Assembly (NCBI RefSeq): GCF_000619825.1
Contig: NZ_JHUW01000007.1
Location: forward strand, 248,001-312,000
Source of the DNA: Prevotella sp. MA2016
Lineage (GTDB): Bacteria > Bacteroidota > Bacteroidia > Bacteroidales > Bacteroidaceae
Reading direction: 5' to 3'
DNA length: 64,000 nt
Shown: positions 53,424 to 61,719 of the stretch, one piece after another
How the letters are laid out: each line of letters opens with the position of its first letter
Position numbering within the stretch: the stretch's first letter is position 1
Made by a program: the position numbers and the translations under genes
Notes under the pieces: model-generated
Database searches by the model: none
What the model was told of the DNA's origin: nothing
The model's input: the letters and a program-made list of their open reading frames with translations, nothing else

Positions 53424-54707
53424 ATGGCAAAGAATTTAAGACAAGGTACGCTTTGTGTACAGGCCGGTTACAAGGCCAAAAACGGAGAACCTATAGAGCT
53501 GCCTATCATCCAGAGCACCACATTCAAGTATGATGACTCTGAGGAGATGGCTAAGTTGTTCGACCTGGAGAAGGAGGGCTATTTCTACACCCGTCTGCAA
53601 AACCCAACCAACGATGCTGTAGCCGCAAAGATTGCTGCTCTTGAAGGTGGCGTTGGCGCAGTGCTCACATCAAGCGGTCAGGCTGCCAACTTCTACGCAG
53701 TATTCAATATCTGTGAGGCTGGCGACCACATCGTAACATCAAATGAAATATATGGTGGCACATTCAACCTGTTTGGTGTAACACTGAAGAAACTGGGCAT
53801 CGAGTGCACATTTGTATCACCCGAGGCCAGCGAGGAGGAAATTCAGCAGGCTTTCCGCCCCAACACCAAGGCGCTGTTTGGCGAGACTATCTCTAACCCC
53901 GGCTGCGCTGTGCTCGACATCGAGAAGTTTGCACGTATTGCCCATAAGAATGGTGTGCCCTTGATAGTTGACAACACGTTTGCTACACCTATCAACTGTC
54001 GTCCATTCGAATGGGGAGCCGACATCGTAACCCACTCTACTACAAAATATATGGATGGCATGGCTACCCAGGTAGGCGGATGTGTAGTGGACAGCGGCAA
54101 CTTCGACTGGCTGGCTCATGCCGAGAAGTTCCCCGGACTGTGCACGCCCGATGAGAGCTATCACGGTCTGACTTATGTGAAAGCCTTCGGCAAGATGGGC
54201 TATACCACCAAGCTGGTGGCTCAGCTGATGCGCGACCTGGGATCTATCCCCGCTCCTCAGAATTCGTTCCTGCTGAACTTAGGTCTGCAGACACTGCACC
54301 TGCGCATGGCGCAGCACTGCAAGAACGCTCAGAAGGTGGCTGAGTTCCTGAACGCCAACGACAAGGTGGCTTGGGTGCACTACTGTGGTCTGCCCACAGA
54401 TAAGGCTTATGAGTTGGGACAGAAATATCTGCCTAATGGTAGCTGCGGTGTGATTGCCTTTGGATTAAAAGGTACGCGCGAGACGGCCATCAAATGGATG
54501 GACTCACTGGAGATGATCAACATCGTGACTCACGTGGCTGATGCCCGCACCTGTGTGCTGCATCCTGCCAGTCATACTCACCGTCAGCTGAGTGATGAGC
54601 AGCTGCGCGAGGCTGGTGTAGCACCAGATCTGATTCGCCTCAGTGTAGGTATCGAAGATGTTGAAGATATCCTCAACGACATCAAGCAGGCACTGGAAAA
54701 GATCTAA
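53424..54707 (+). CDS. metY: O-acetylhomoserine aminocarboxypropyltransferase/sulfhydrylase (Cys/Met PLP family)
   Basis: A PLP enzyme that makes homocysteine from O-acetylhomoserine and sulfide, or cysteine from O-acetylserine, in the cytoplasm. Family signatures: QSTTFKYDD near residue 35, YTRLQNPTND at about 55, TSSGQAAN at about 85, VDNTFATP near 180, the PLP-binding Lys in THSTTKYMDG near 205, and the C-terminal HPASHTHRQLSDEQL. The length of 427 aa favours the MetY branch over the shorter MetB (about 380 aa). It is a monocistronic gene with its own promoter and terminator. Confidence 0.9.
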   Translation: MAKNLRQGTLCVQAGYKAKNGEPIELPIIQSTTFKYDDSEEMAKLFDLEKEGYFYTRLQNPTNDAVAAKIAALEGGVGAVLTSSGQAANFYAVFNICEAGDHIVTSNEIYGGTFNLFGVTLKKLGIECTFVSPEASEEEIQQAFRPNTKALFGETISNPGCAVLDIEKFARIAHKNGVPLIVDNTFATPINCRPFEWGADIVTHSTTKYMDGMATQVGGCVVDSGNFDWLAHAEKFPGLCTPDESYHGLTYVKAFGKMGYTTKLVAQLMRDLGSIPAPQNSFLLNLGLQTLHLRMAQHCKNAQKVAEFLNANDKVAWVHYCGLPTDKAYELGQKYLPNGSCGVIAFGLKGTRETAIKWMDSLEMINIVTHVADARTCVLHPASHTHRQLSDEQLREAGVAPDLIRLSVGIEDVEDILNDIKQALEKI

Positions 54708-54736
54708 AAGATACAGATAATACTAACATCAGATGA

Positions 54737-54775
54737 GTCGGGAGCCCTAGAACAGAGGTTTCCGACTTTCTTTTT
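54737..54775 (+). terminator. Rho-independent terminator after the O-acetylhomoserine gene
   Basis: GTCGGGAGCC (54737-54746) pairs with GGTTTCCGAC (54757-54766), with two G-U pairs, followed by TTTCTTTTT. Confidence 0.85.
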
Positions 54776-54790
54776 CGTCATTTCTGTGTA

Positions 54791-54821
54791 TTGCAGGAAT
54801 GAAAGAAACACCGTACCTTTG
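54791..54821 (+). promoter_or_regulatory. Promoter (TTG / TACCTTTG) in front of the broken TonB receptor
   Basis: TTG at 54791-54793 and TACCTTTG at 54814-54821 have a 20-bp spacer. It shows that the real start of the receptor fragment is the ATG at 54859. Confidence 0.7.
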
Positions 54822-54858
54822 CACCCCGGAAATCAAAACAGGAATAATAGGTATTAGT

Positions 54859-55367
54859 ATGACACAAAGACAGCTCTTCGCATGCTTGCTATTTGCGACA
54901 TGCCTGAACACTTTTGCCAACACAGATGAAGGCGACAAGAAGCACAAAAGCAAGTTCTCATCCGCCCCCATAGAACTCAAGGAGGTTACGGTGGTTTCGA
55001 GCAGCGTGAAGCGTATCAACAAATCGGCTTTTAATGCCGTTGGCGTAGATACGAAATCGCTACAGAACACCACGCTGAACCTGAGCGATGCACTACGACA
55101 GGTGCCTGGCATCAAGCTGCGCGAGACTGGCGGTGTGGGATCTGACATGCAACTGATGCTGGACGGTTTCTCTGGCAAGCATATCAAGGTGTTTATAGAC
55201 GGAGTGCCACAGGAGGGCATCGGCCAGTCGTTCGGCCTCAACAACATCCCCGTGACGTATGCCGACCATATTGAGGTGTATCGTGGTGTAGTACCTGTAG
55301 AGTTCGGCACTGACGCCATTGGTGGTGTCATCAATGTGGTGACCAAGAAGAATGCACGAAGCTGGCA
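54859..55367 (+). pseudogene. TonB-dependent receptor, N-terminal remnant (signal and plug only)
   Basis: The start MTQRQLFACLLFATCLNTFA is a signal peptide, followed by ELKEVTVVSSSVKRINKSAF and a plug domain ([60 protein letters not shown]). The receptor sequence stops around NARSW, where the 22-strand barrel of 500 or more residues should begin; the frame then runs into unrelated coding for about 20 residues and a stop at 55431. Therefore this is a truncated gene, cut by a deletion near 55360-55370. The promoter remains intact. Confidence 0.8.
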
Positions 55368-55579
55368 TCTCGGTGACCTATCTCGACGCAGAGAAGGGTA
55401 CTACCGCCAACCGCGACATGATCATGGCTGAGAATTTCCTGGGCACAGGCGAGTATGTCACTCTCTCGGGTATCGTAGAGGCTAACGGCAAACTCTACTC
55501 GGCTGTCATCCCCTTGGGACTGAGTGCCTACGGCAGTGCTGCCAATGGCGGCAAGTGGGTGAAAGCTGGCAATGAGGAC
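55368..55579 (+). pseudogene. Internal fragment resembling a DUF4374-type lipoprotein
   Basis: In the frame one base shifted from the receptor, residues such as [37 protein letters not shown] and [27 protein letters not shown] read as good coding but belong to neither flanking gene. From memory they resemble the middle of DUF4374-domain proteins, which are often encoded beside TonB iron-type receptors. No start of its own and no end. Assignment is tentative; the fragment nature is clearer. Confidence 0.45.
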
Positions 55580-55792
55580 CTGTTGGCAGCCCACGCTCTT
55601 GAGTTAGGCGCTGTATGGACCACCATCTACCCACTGGAAAAGCGCGTAGAGGGCGTACAGCAGAAGCTGAATCTGCCAAGCCATCTCATTCCTATGTGTG
55701 CCGTACGCATAGGCTATCCAAACCCAGAGCGTCCTGCACAGCCAAAGGACAAGTGGGATGAGAAAAAGGTGACCTACGGACCTTGGAAATAG
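55580..55792 (+). pseudogene. Nitroreductase-family protein, C-terminal remnant
   Basis: In frame with the preceding fragment, the last 71 residues are typical of the nitroreductase C-terminus: [20 protein letters not shown] (split as [12 protein letters not shown] and [11 protein letters not shown]), [20 protein letters not shown], and [15 protein letters not shown]. The N-terminal half with the FMN-binding residues is missing. The junction with the previous fragment is at about 55574-55585. The stop at 55790-55792 is followed by a terminator. Confidence 0.75.
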
Positions 55793-55804
55793 GGCGATTC
55801 GTCG

Positions 55805-55837
55805 AAACGTCGAAACACATGGGGGCAAACGTCGAAA
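55805..55837 (+). promoter_or_regulatory. Candidate LytTR-type operator: AAACGTCGAAA twice, 22-bp period
   Basis: AAACGTCGAAA occurs at 55805-55815 and 55827-55837; a further CGTCGAAA starts at 55800. LytTR regulators typically bind two direct repeats about two helical turns apart. The second copy ends just upstream of the expected -33 region of the promoter of the beta-barrel gene. A LytTR regulator is encoded 1.1 kb beyond that gene. Confidence 0.5.
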
Positions 55838-55864
55838 GAGATTTCACGCTTGCCCCCATTTTTC
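55819..55864 (+). terminator. Strong hairpin terminator after the composite pseudogene
   Basis: ATGGGGGCAA (55819-55828) pairs with TTGCCCCCAT (55850-55859), with an inner stem CGTcGAAA/TTTCACG, followed by TTTTTC. It overlaps one copy of the 11-bp repeat. Confidence 0.85.
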
Positions 55865-55865
55865 A

Positions 55866-55873
55866 TACCTTTG
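55866..55873 (+). promoter_or_regulatory. Promoter -7 element (TACCTTTG) for the beta-barrel gene
   Basis: TACCTTTG immediately follows the terminator T-tract, 59 bp before the ATG at 55933; the leader is A/T-rich. Confidence 0.7.
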
Positions 55874-55932
55874 CAACAGAAAAATTTAAAAATATAATAA
55901 TTAGAAAAGTAATAATTAAAAATATATAAGGT

Positions 55933-58389
55933 ATGAAACAGTTTAGATGTTTTCTCACAACAATGATGCTGATGGTTTCAGCAGTAGTTATGGCCCAAAA
56001 GACCACCGTAAGTGGTGTGCTGATGGACAAGAGTCTGAATGAGGGTGAACCCTACGCCACTATTCGTGTGTTCAAGGCCGGCAAAACCGACAAGCCTATC
56101 GCCATGTTTATCACCGACGAAAACGGTCACTTCCAGCAGGAGCTGAAGGGCAAGGGTAAGTTCGACATCGTGTTCAGCAGCGTGGGAAAGGAAGAGCTGC
56201 GCCAGACAATCGAACTAGGCAATGAGAATCCCATCGATCTGGGCACCATCTATACAAAGGATAGCGAGACGATGCTGAAGGGTGTAGAGATAGTAGCACA
56301 GAAGCCACTGGTAAAAATGGAGGTGGACAAGATGAGCTACAACGTGGCCGAGGATGAGGACTCGAAATCGAACACAGTGCTCGACATGCTGCGCAAAGTG
56401 CCCATGGTGACTGTCGACGGACAGGACAACATCACGGTGAACGGATCATCTTCATTCAAGGTTTATGTAGATGGTATGCCCAACGTGATGTTCTCTTCTA
56501 ACCCATCGATGGTATTCAAGAGCATGCCAGCCTCAGCCGTGAAGAGCATTGAGGTGATGACCAACCCTGGAGCCAAGTACGATGCAGAGGGTGCTGCTGG
56601 CGTACTGAACATTGTGATGAACAAGCAGAATCCACAGGCCGCACAGAGCATGAACGGTTATAACGGCACCGTACGTGCATCGGCAGGCAACAAGCAAATG
56701 GGTGGAAGCGTATTCCTGAACGGACAGCAGGGCAAACTGAGCTATAGCGCCAATGTGATGACCAGCTACAACAAGCCAGGCAACACCACTACCGAGATGG
56801 AACAGATACAGGACAACGGTACCAGTCAGCTGATGACATCAAGCAACAACGTGAAGACACCATTCACTATGGGAAGTCTGACACTGGGATACCAGCTCGA
56901 CTCGATGAGCGTATTGAACCTGACAGCTCAGGTGAACTCGATGAATATGAAGAGTACCGGCACATCAACCACCACAATGGGCGGCAATGCCTACGGCAAT
57001 GAATTCAGCTATGGCAGCACTACTGATATGAAGAACTCACGCACTTCATTCAGCGGAAGCATCGACTATCAGCGCTTCTTCAACAAGGAGCATACACAGA
57101 GCCTGGCTCTGACCTACCAGCTGAACTACAGCCCCGCCACCACCGAAATGACAAACAACTTCGGTACCAACTCTAGCATCATCGATCTGACCAACCGCTA
57201 CTCTGAGAACAAGGATAAGACCACCAACCACATCTTCCAGCTTGACTACACCATGCCATTGGGCAAAGGCCAGAGTCTGAATCTGGGTAGCAAACTCCAG
57301 TTGCACGACGCCACATCGGATGCCAAGTATTATCTGAAAAATGTGTATGACCCAAGTTCAAGTTCTGATTATGAGTACAAGAACTCTATTCTGGCTGGCT
57401 ATGGTGAGTATGTAGGCAATTATGGCAGCTTCGGCTTGAAGGCAGGCTTGCGTTACGAATATACCTGGCAGGACGTAGAGTATCACCTGGGCAATGGCGA
57501 TGACTTCAGTACCAGCTATGGAAGTCTGGTTCCTACAGCAAGTATGCAGTACACCATCTCGCAGGGTTCTAACCTGGGACTGACCTACAACATGCGCATC
57601 AGTCGCCCCGGTATCTCTTACCTCAACCCCTACGTAGATAAGACTAATCCTATCGCACTGAGCTATGGTAATCCCGACCTGGATGTAGAGAAGGCTCACA
57701 ACGTATCGCTGGTTTACAATGCCTTCACATCGAAGCTGATGGTGAACCTGAATCTGCACCATAACTTTGTGGATAACGCTATCTCACAGTACAGCTTCTA
57801 CGATAACGACAACCTGCTCAACACCACATACGGCAACGTGGTAAAGAGTCATCAGACTGGACTGAGCGGCTACGTCAACTACCTGCTCACCAAGGATACC
57901 CGTATCTTCTTCAATGGCGGACTGAACTACACCGACCTGCGCAGTACTGCACTCGACCAGAAGAACAACGGATGGACTGCCAACATCATGGCCGGCATAC
58001 AGCAGACACTGCCTTGGAACCTCAAGCTGAGCGCCTTCGCCATCACCTCTACCAAGAGCTACACCCTGCAGGGCTATTCTGGCGGATTCAACCTGGTAAC
58101 AGCCAGTCTGTCTAAATCGCTGCTTAAAGACAAGCTCAACCTGAGCATCTCGGGTATGATGGGTCTGAACAAGGGCGGCAATATCAACATCGAGACTTCG
58201 AGCCGTGGCAAGGACTTCACCAGCAACACCAAGATTAAAGTGCCCATATACGGCGTAACCTTCACTGTCAGCTACACCTTCGGTAACTCAAAGATGTCGC
58301 AGAAGCAGCACCAGAGCCGCGTACAGAACGACTTCATCGAGCAGCAGTCGCAGGGTGAGATGTTGAACAGCATCGGCAACGAGATGTAA
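55933..58389 (+). CDS. Outer-membrane beta-barrel protein with CarboxypepD_reg-like and plug domains
   Basis: A TonB-receptor-like outer-membrane protein of the OMP_b-brl_3 (outer membrane beta-barrel family) type. It has a signal peptide (LMVSAVVMAQ), a carboxypeptidase-regulatory-like domain (TTVSGVLMDKSLNEGEPYATIRV), a plug-like part (MLRKVPMVTVDGQDNITVNGSSSFKVYVDG, split at MVTVDGQDN; KSIEVMTNPGAKYDAEGAAGVLNIV), and a barrel with repeated tyrosine/aromatic strands ending about residue 795, plus a polar tail. At 818 aa it is normal. The ligand is unknown. It lies between a possible LytTR site and the LytS/LytTR genes, so it is the likely target of that system. Confidence 0.88.
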   Translation: MKQFRCFLTTMMLMVSAVVMAQKTTVSGVLMDKSLNEGEPYATIRVFKAGKTDKPIAMFITDENGHFQQELKGKGKFDIVFSSVGKEELRQTIELGNENPIDLGTIYTKDSETMLKGVEIVAQKPLVKMEVDKMSYNVAEDEDSKSNTVLDMLRKVPMVTVDGQDNITVNGSSSFKVYVDGMPNVMFSSNPSMVFKSMPASAVKSIEVMTNPGAKYDAEGAAGVLNIVMNKQNPQAAQSMNGYNGTVRASAGNKQMGGSVFLNGQQGKLSYSANVMTSYNKPGNTTTEMEQIQDNGTSQLMTSSNNVKTPFTMGSLTLGYQLDSMSVLNLTAQVNSMNMKSTGTSTTTMGGNAYGNEFSYGSTTDMKNSRTSFSGSIDYQRFFNKEHTQSLALTYQLNYSPATTEMTNNFGTNSSIIDLTNRYSENKDKTTNHIFQLDYTMPLGKGQSLNLGSKLQLHDATSDAKYYLKNVYDPSSSSDYEYKNSILAGYGEYVGNYGSFGLKAGLRYEYTWQDVEYHLGNGDDFSTSYGSLVPTASMQYTISQGSNLGLTYNMRISRPGISYLNPYVDKTNPIALSYGNPDLDVEKAHNVSLVYNAFTSKLMVNLNLHHNFVDNAISQYSFYDNDNLLNTTYGNVVKSHQTGLSGYVNYLLTKDTRIFFNGGLNYTDLRSTALDQKNNGWTANIMAGIQQTLPWNLKLSAFAITSTKSYTLQGYSGGFNLVTASLSKSLLKDKLNLSISGMMGLNKGGNINIETSSRGKDFTSNTKIKVPIYGVTFTVSYTFGNSKMSQKQHQSRVQNDFIEQQSQGEMLNSIGNEM

Positions 58390-58399
58390 CAATCAATTA

Positions 58400-58449
58400 A
58401 GAATAAAGCGTTCTTTTTTCAAAAAAAGGCGCTTTATTCTATTTTTTTT
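58400..58449 (+). terminator. Long hairpin terminator after the beta-barrel gene
   Basis: AGAATAAAGCG (58400-58410) pairs with CGCTTTATTCT (58430-58440), and the inner CTTTTTT (58413-58419) with AAAAAAG (58422-58428); ATTTTTTTT follows. The next promoter begins right after it. Confidence 0.92.
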
Positions 58450-58451
58450 CA

Positions 58452-58459
58452 TATATTTG
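58452..58459 (+). promoter_or_regulatory. Promoter -7 element (TATATTTG) just before the LytS-type kinase gene
   Basis: TATATTTG ends 8 bp before the ATG at 58468, implying a leader of only a few nucleotides. Confidence 0.6.
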
Positions 58460-58467
58460 CACACGTT

Positions 58468-59520
58468 ATGAAGAAGATAGAGAAAAAAGACCTCTGGTTA
58501 CTACTGACACAACTGGGCGTTTGGGCTATCATCATACTATCCATGCCTTTAGCCACATTCCTGAGCACCCAGAACCTGCACGACACGAAGACATCGCTCT
58601 TTGTCGTATGGGGAATACTGCATTCACCATTCATCATCTATTTCCTGAACTTCTACTTGTTCGGCCCGTTCTTGTTTTTCCGTCGCCGATACTGGTGGTT
58701 CGGTCTGTTGAACCTCATCACCATCCTACTTCTCAACAGTCCGTTCATCATGCTATGGTTTGCCCGCGACAGGATTCCGCACGAAGTAAATATGACATCC
58801 AACATGTGGATAGGATTCTTTTCGGGCTTCTTCATGTTCATGCTGCTCAACTGTGTGGTTGCTGCCGTTGCCATTGGCATACGCCACTTCATGCGCACCC
58901 GGCAGATCAAACAGCAGCTACAGGATGAGAAGGCCAAGAACACAGAGGCAGAACTGGCATGGCTGAAGAATCAGATCAACCCACATTTCTTATTTAATAC
59001 ACTCAACAACATCTCAAGTCTCTGTCAGATTGATGCTGATGCCGCCCAAGATGCCATCGCACAACTGAGCGACCTGCTGCGCTACGCCATGTACGAGACC
59101 AATAAGAAAACGGTGCCCATCGAAGGCGAAGTGGAGTTTATGCGTAACTATATCGAACTGATGAAGCTGCGCTGCAATGACAAGACTGAAGTAACGACTC
59201 TTTTCGACATCAAACAAAATATAGAGATAGCTCCGCTGCTGTTCATATCACTTGTCGAGAATGCTTTCAAACACGGCGTGAGCAGTAACAAGCCATCAAA
59301 GATTGACATTCAACTATTGCAAACCAATGATGCCCTGATATTCTGTTGCGACAATACCAATTTCCCTAAAGACGATGCCGATCGCAGCGGATCTGGTATC
59401 GGACTGGAGAACACCAGGCGCCGACTGGAGCTGATGTACACCAACCGTTACACTTGGGAACAGAAGATTGAAGGCGACATCTATCATATACGCATCACCA
59501 TTATTAATAATGAATTATGA
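58468..59520 (+). CDS. LytS/YehU-type sensor histidine kinase
   Basis: A membrane histidine kinase of the His_kinase (PF06580) family. Four predicted transmembrane helices at about 12-30, 44-63, 73-95 and 108-135 (WAIIILSMPLATFL; FIIYFLNFYLFGPFLFF; LLNLITILLLNSPFIMLWF; FFSGFFMFMLLNCVVAAVAI), a short coiled linker (QQLQDEKAKNTEAELAWLKN), the H-box NQINPHFLFNTLNNISSL, and an ATPase domain with LLFISLVENAFKHG and SGSGIGLENTRRRLEL. The stop overlaps the start of the LytTR gene by 4 bp (ATGA). Very short 5' leader. Confidence 0.93.
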   Translation: MKKIEKKDLWLLLTQLGVWAIIILSMPLATFLSTQNLHDTKTSLFVVWGILHSPFIIYFLNFYLFGPFLFFRRRYWWFGLLNLITILLLNSPFIMLWFARDRIPHEVNMTSNMWIGFFSGFFMFMLLNCVVAAVAIGIRHFMRTRQIKQQLQDEKAKNTEAELAWLKNQINPHFLFNTLNNISSLCQIDADAAQDAIAQLSDLLRYAMYETNKKTVPIEGEVEFMRNYIELMKLRCNDKTEVTTLFDIKQNIEIAPLLFISLVENAFKHGVSSNKPSKIDIQLLQTNDALIFCCDNTNFPKDDADRSGSGIGLENTRRRLELMYTNRYTWEQKIEGDIYHIRITIINNEL

Positions 59521-60275
59521 GCTGTAAACTGACATGCATCATAGTAGATGACGAACCTCTGGCAGTAAAACTGATGGAGTCGTTTGTTGACAAAACACCC
59601 GATTTGGAACAATTGGGCAGCTTTACCGATTCGGTAGAAGCTATCAACGCTGTCAAGGAGCTGAAACCCAATCTGCTGTTCCTCGACATCCAAATGCCCG
59701 ATCTGAACGGTATGGAACTGGCACACATGATTCCTGCCGAGACGCGCGTGATATTCACCACGGCCTTCAAAGAGTACGCCTTCGAAAGCTACGAAGTGAA
59801 AGCCCTCGACTTCCTGCTCAAGCCCATACGCTATAACAAGTTTCTGGTGGCAGTAGAGAAAGCAAAGGAGTGGTTTTCCATGAGGAATGAGGAGTGTGTA
59901 AAGCAGAATGCGGAGTGCGGAGCGAAAACTGAGGACGGTCCACAGAGCCTGTTTGTTCGGGTTGACGGCGAACTGCGCAATATCAACATCAAAGATATCA
60001 TCTACGTGAATGGCATGAAAGACTATGTGATGTTCTATCTGGAAGGAGAGACTAAGCCACTGATAACCCACATGACGATGAAGGCTGTAGAAGAGATGCT
60101 CCCCCCAGAGCGATTCCTGCGCGTACACCGATCATATATTATAGCAGTAGATAAAATAAGAAAGGTGGACCGCAACGACTGTATCTACATCCACAACGAG
60201 ATTATTCACGTACCCAATGGCTACCAAGATGCCTTCCATAAATTCCTGGGAACGCGCACAATTAACAAAATGTAA
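59517..60275 (+). CDS. LytTR-type response regulator
   Basis: Partner of the LytS-type kinase. Receiver domain 1-120 with VDDEP, phospho-acceptor Asp57 in LFLDIQMPDLNG, TTAF and the LKPIRY motif. LytTR DNA-binding domain from about 143 (LFVRVDGELRNINIKDIIYV, FLRVHRSYIIAVDKIRKV). The linker 122-141 (RNEECVKQNAECGAKTED) contains two Cys and is encoded by repeat-like DNA (AATGAGGAGTG at 59886 and AATGCGGAGTG at 59907), which resembles sequence that usually lies between genes. Probably controls the beta-barrel gene upstream. Confidence 0.94.
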   Translation: MSCKLTCIIVDDEPLAVKLMESFVDKTPDLEQLGSFTDSVEAINAVKELKPNLLFLDIQMPDLNGMELAHMIPAETRVIFTTAFKEYAFESYEVKALDFLLKPIRYNKFLVAVEKAKEWFSMRNEECVKQNAECGAKTEDGPQSLFVRVDGELRNINIKDIIYVNGMKDYVMFYLEGETKPLITHMTMKAVEEMLPPERFLRVHRSYIIAVDKIRKVDRNDCIYIHNEIIHVPNGYQDAFHKFLGTRTINKM

Positions 60276-60302
60276 CTTTGCGCATAAAATTTTCGGTTAT
60301 TT

Positions 60303-60335
60303 ACTTGGTAGTTATCGATAATTTTCCTACTTTTG
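60303..60335 (+). promoter_or_regulatory. Promoter of gdhA (-33 TTG, -7 TACTTTTG)
   Basis: TTG at 60305-60307 and TACTTTTG at 60328-60335 have a 20-bp spacer; the ATG at 60382 follows after 46 bp. TAACAAAATGTAA occurs at 60263 and again at 60348. Confidence 0.7.
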
Positions 60336-60381
60336 CAGTAAGATAAGTAACAAAATGTAAACTTAAAACATTTTAACGACA

Positions 60382-61719
60382 ATGGAAGTTGAGAAAATTA
60401 TGCAAGCCTTGGAGCAGAAACATCCAGGCGAAATGGAGTACTTACAGGCAGTAAGAGAGGTGTTGGACAGCATCAAGGATGTGTACAACCAGCACCCCGA
60501 GTTTGAGAAAGCCAAGATCATAGAGCGCATTGTAGAACCAGAGCGTATCACAACCTTCCGTGTGCCCTGGGTTGACGACAAGGGCGAGGTACAGGTGAAC
60601 ATCGGTTACCGTGTGCAGTTCAACAGCGCTATTGGCCCCTATAAAGGCGGTCTGCGCTTCCACCCATCAGTAAACCTGAGCATCCTGAAGTTCCTCGGTT
60701 TCGAGCAGACCTTCAAGAACGCCCTCACCACCCTGCCTATGGGCGGCGGAAAGGGAGGTTCTGACTTTGCTCCCCGTGGTAAGAGCGATGCAGAGATCAT
60801 GCGTTTCTGTCAGGCATTTATGACCGAGCTCTACAAGGTGATTGGTCCTGACATGGATGTTCCTGCCGGTGATATCGGCGTGGGCGGTCGTGAGATTGGT
60901 TATCTGTTCGGCATGTACAAGAAGCTCACCAGCCAGTTCCATGGTGCAACCCTCACCGGTAAAGGTATGGAATGGGGTGGCTCTATCCTGCGCCCAGAGG
61001 CAACCGGTTACGGTGCACTCTACTTTGTACACCACATGATGGAGACTCATGGACTCGACATCAAGGGTAAGACTGTTGCCCTGTCAGGTTTCGGTAACGT
61101 AGCCTGGGGTGCAGCCAAGAAGGCCACTGAGTTGGGTGCTAAGGTTATCACCATCTCTGGTCCTGACGGTTACATCTACGACCCTGCTGGTCTTGATGCC
61201 GAGAAGATTGAATATATGCTGGAGCTTCGCGCCAGTGGCAACGACGTATGTCAGCCTTACGAGGAGGAGTTTGAGGGCTCTAAGTTCTTCGCTGGTAGGA
61301 AGCCATGGGAGCAGAAAGCAGATATCTATCTGCCATGCGCTACCCAGAATGAATTGAACGGCACTGATGCCGACATGATCTTGGCCAACAAGCCACTCTG
61401 CGTAGCTGAGGTGTCTAACATGGGCTGCACAGCCGAGGCTGTCAACAAGTTCATCGCTGCTGGTCAGTTGTTCGCACCTGGTAAGGCAGTTAACGCCGGT
61501 GGTGTGGCTACATCAGGTTTGGAGATGACCCAGAACTCTATGCGTATGAGTTGGACTGCCGAGGAGGTTGACCAGCGTCTGCATCAGATCATGTCTGGCA
61601 TCCACGAGCAGTGCGTGAAGTATGGCAAGGAAGGCAACTACATCAACTATGTGAAGGGTGCCAACGTAGCCGGCTTCATGAAGGTCGCTAAGGCCATGCT
61701 CGCTCAAGGCATTGTATGA
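60382..61719 (+). CDS. gdhA: NADP-specific glutamate dehydrogenase (hexameric)
   Basis: Reductively aminates 2-oxoglutarate with ammonium to glutamate in the cytoplasm, a main route of ammonium assimilation. Signatures: FRVPWVDDKGEVQVNIGYRVQ (PWVDDKGEVQ), YKGGLRFHPSVNLSILKFLG, PMGGGKGGSDFAPRGKSDAE with the catalytic Lys near residue 126, PAGDIGVGGREIGYLFG, and the Rossmann GFGNVAWGAAKKATELGA. At 445 aa it matches bacterial GdhA. The cofactor assignment is by similarity to the NADP type. It overlaps the RlpA-like gene by 4 bp (ATGA), so the two are probably transcribed together although their functions are unrelated. Confidence 0.95.
   Translation: MEVEKIMQALEQKHPGEMEYLQAVREVLDSIKDVYNQHPEFEKAKIIERIVEPERITTFRVPWVDDKGEVQVNIGYRVQFNSAIGPYKGGLRFHPSVNLSILKFLGFEQTFKNALTTLPMGGGKGGSDFAPRGKSDAEIMRFCQAFMTELYKVIGPDMDVPAGDIGVGGREIGYLFGMYKKLTSQFHGATLTGKGMEWGGSILRPEATGYGALYFVHHMMETHGLDIKGKTVALSGFGNVAWGAAKKATELGAKVITISGPDGYIYDPAGLDAEKIEYMLELRASGNDVCQPYEEEFEGSKFFAGRKPWEQKADIYLPCATQNELNGTDADMILANKPLCVAEVSNMGCTAEAVNKFIAAGQLFAPGKAVNAGGVATSGLEMTQNSMRMSWTAEEVDQRLHQIMSGIHEQCVKYGKEGNYINYVKGANVAGFMKVAKAMLAQGIV

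Noticed and set aside
54799..54858. Upstream start for the TonB receptor remnant
   Set aside because: The extra residues would be encoded across the promoter box at 54814-54821; the ATG at 54859 begins a proper signal peptide.
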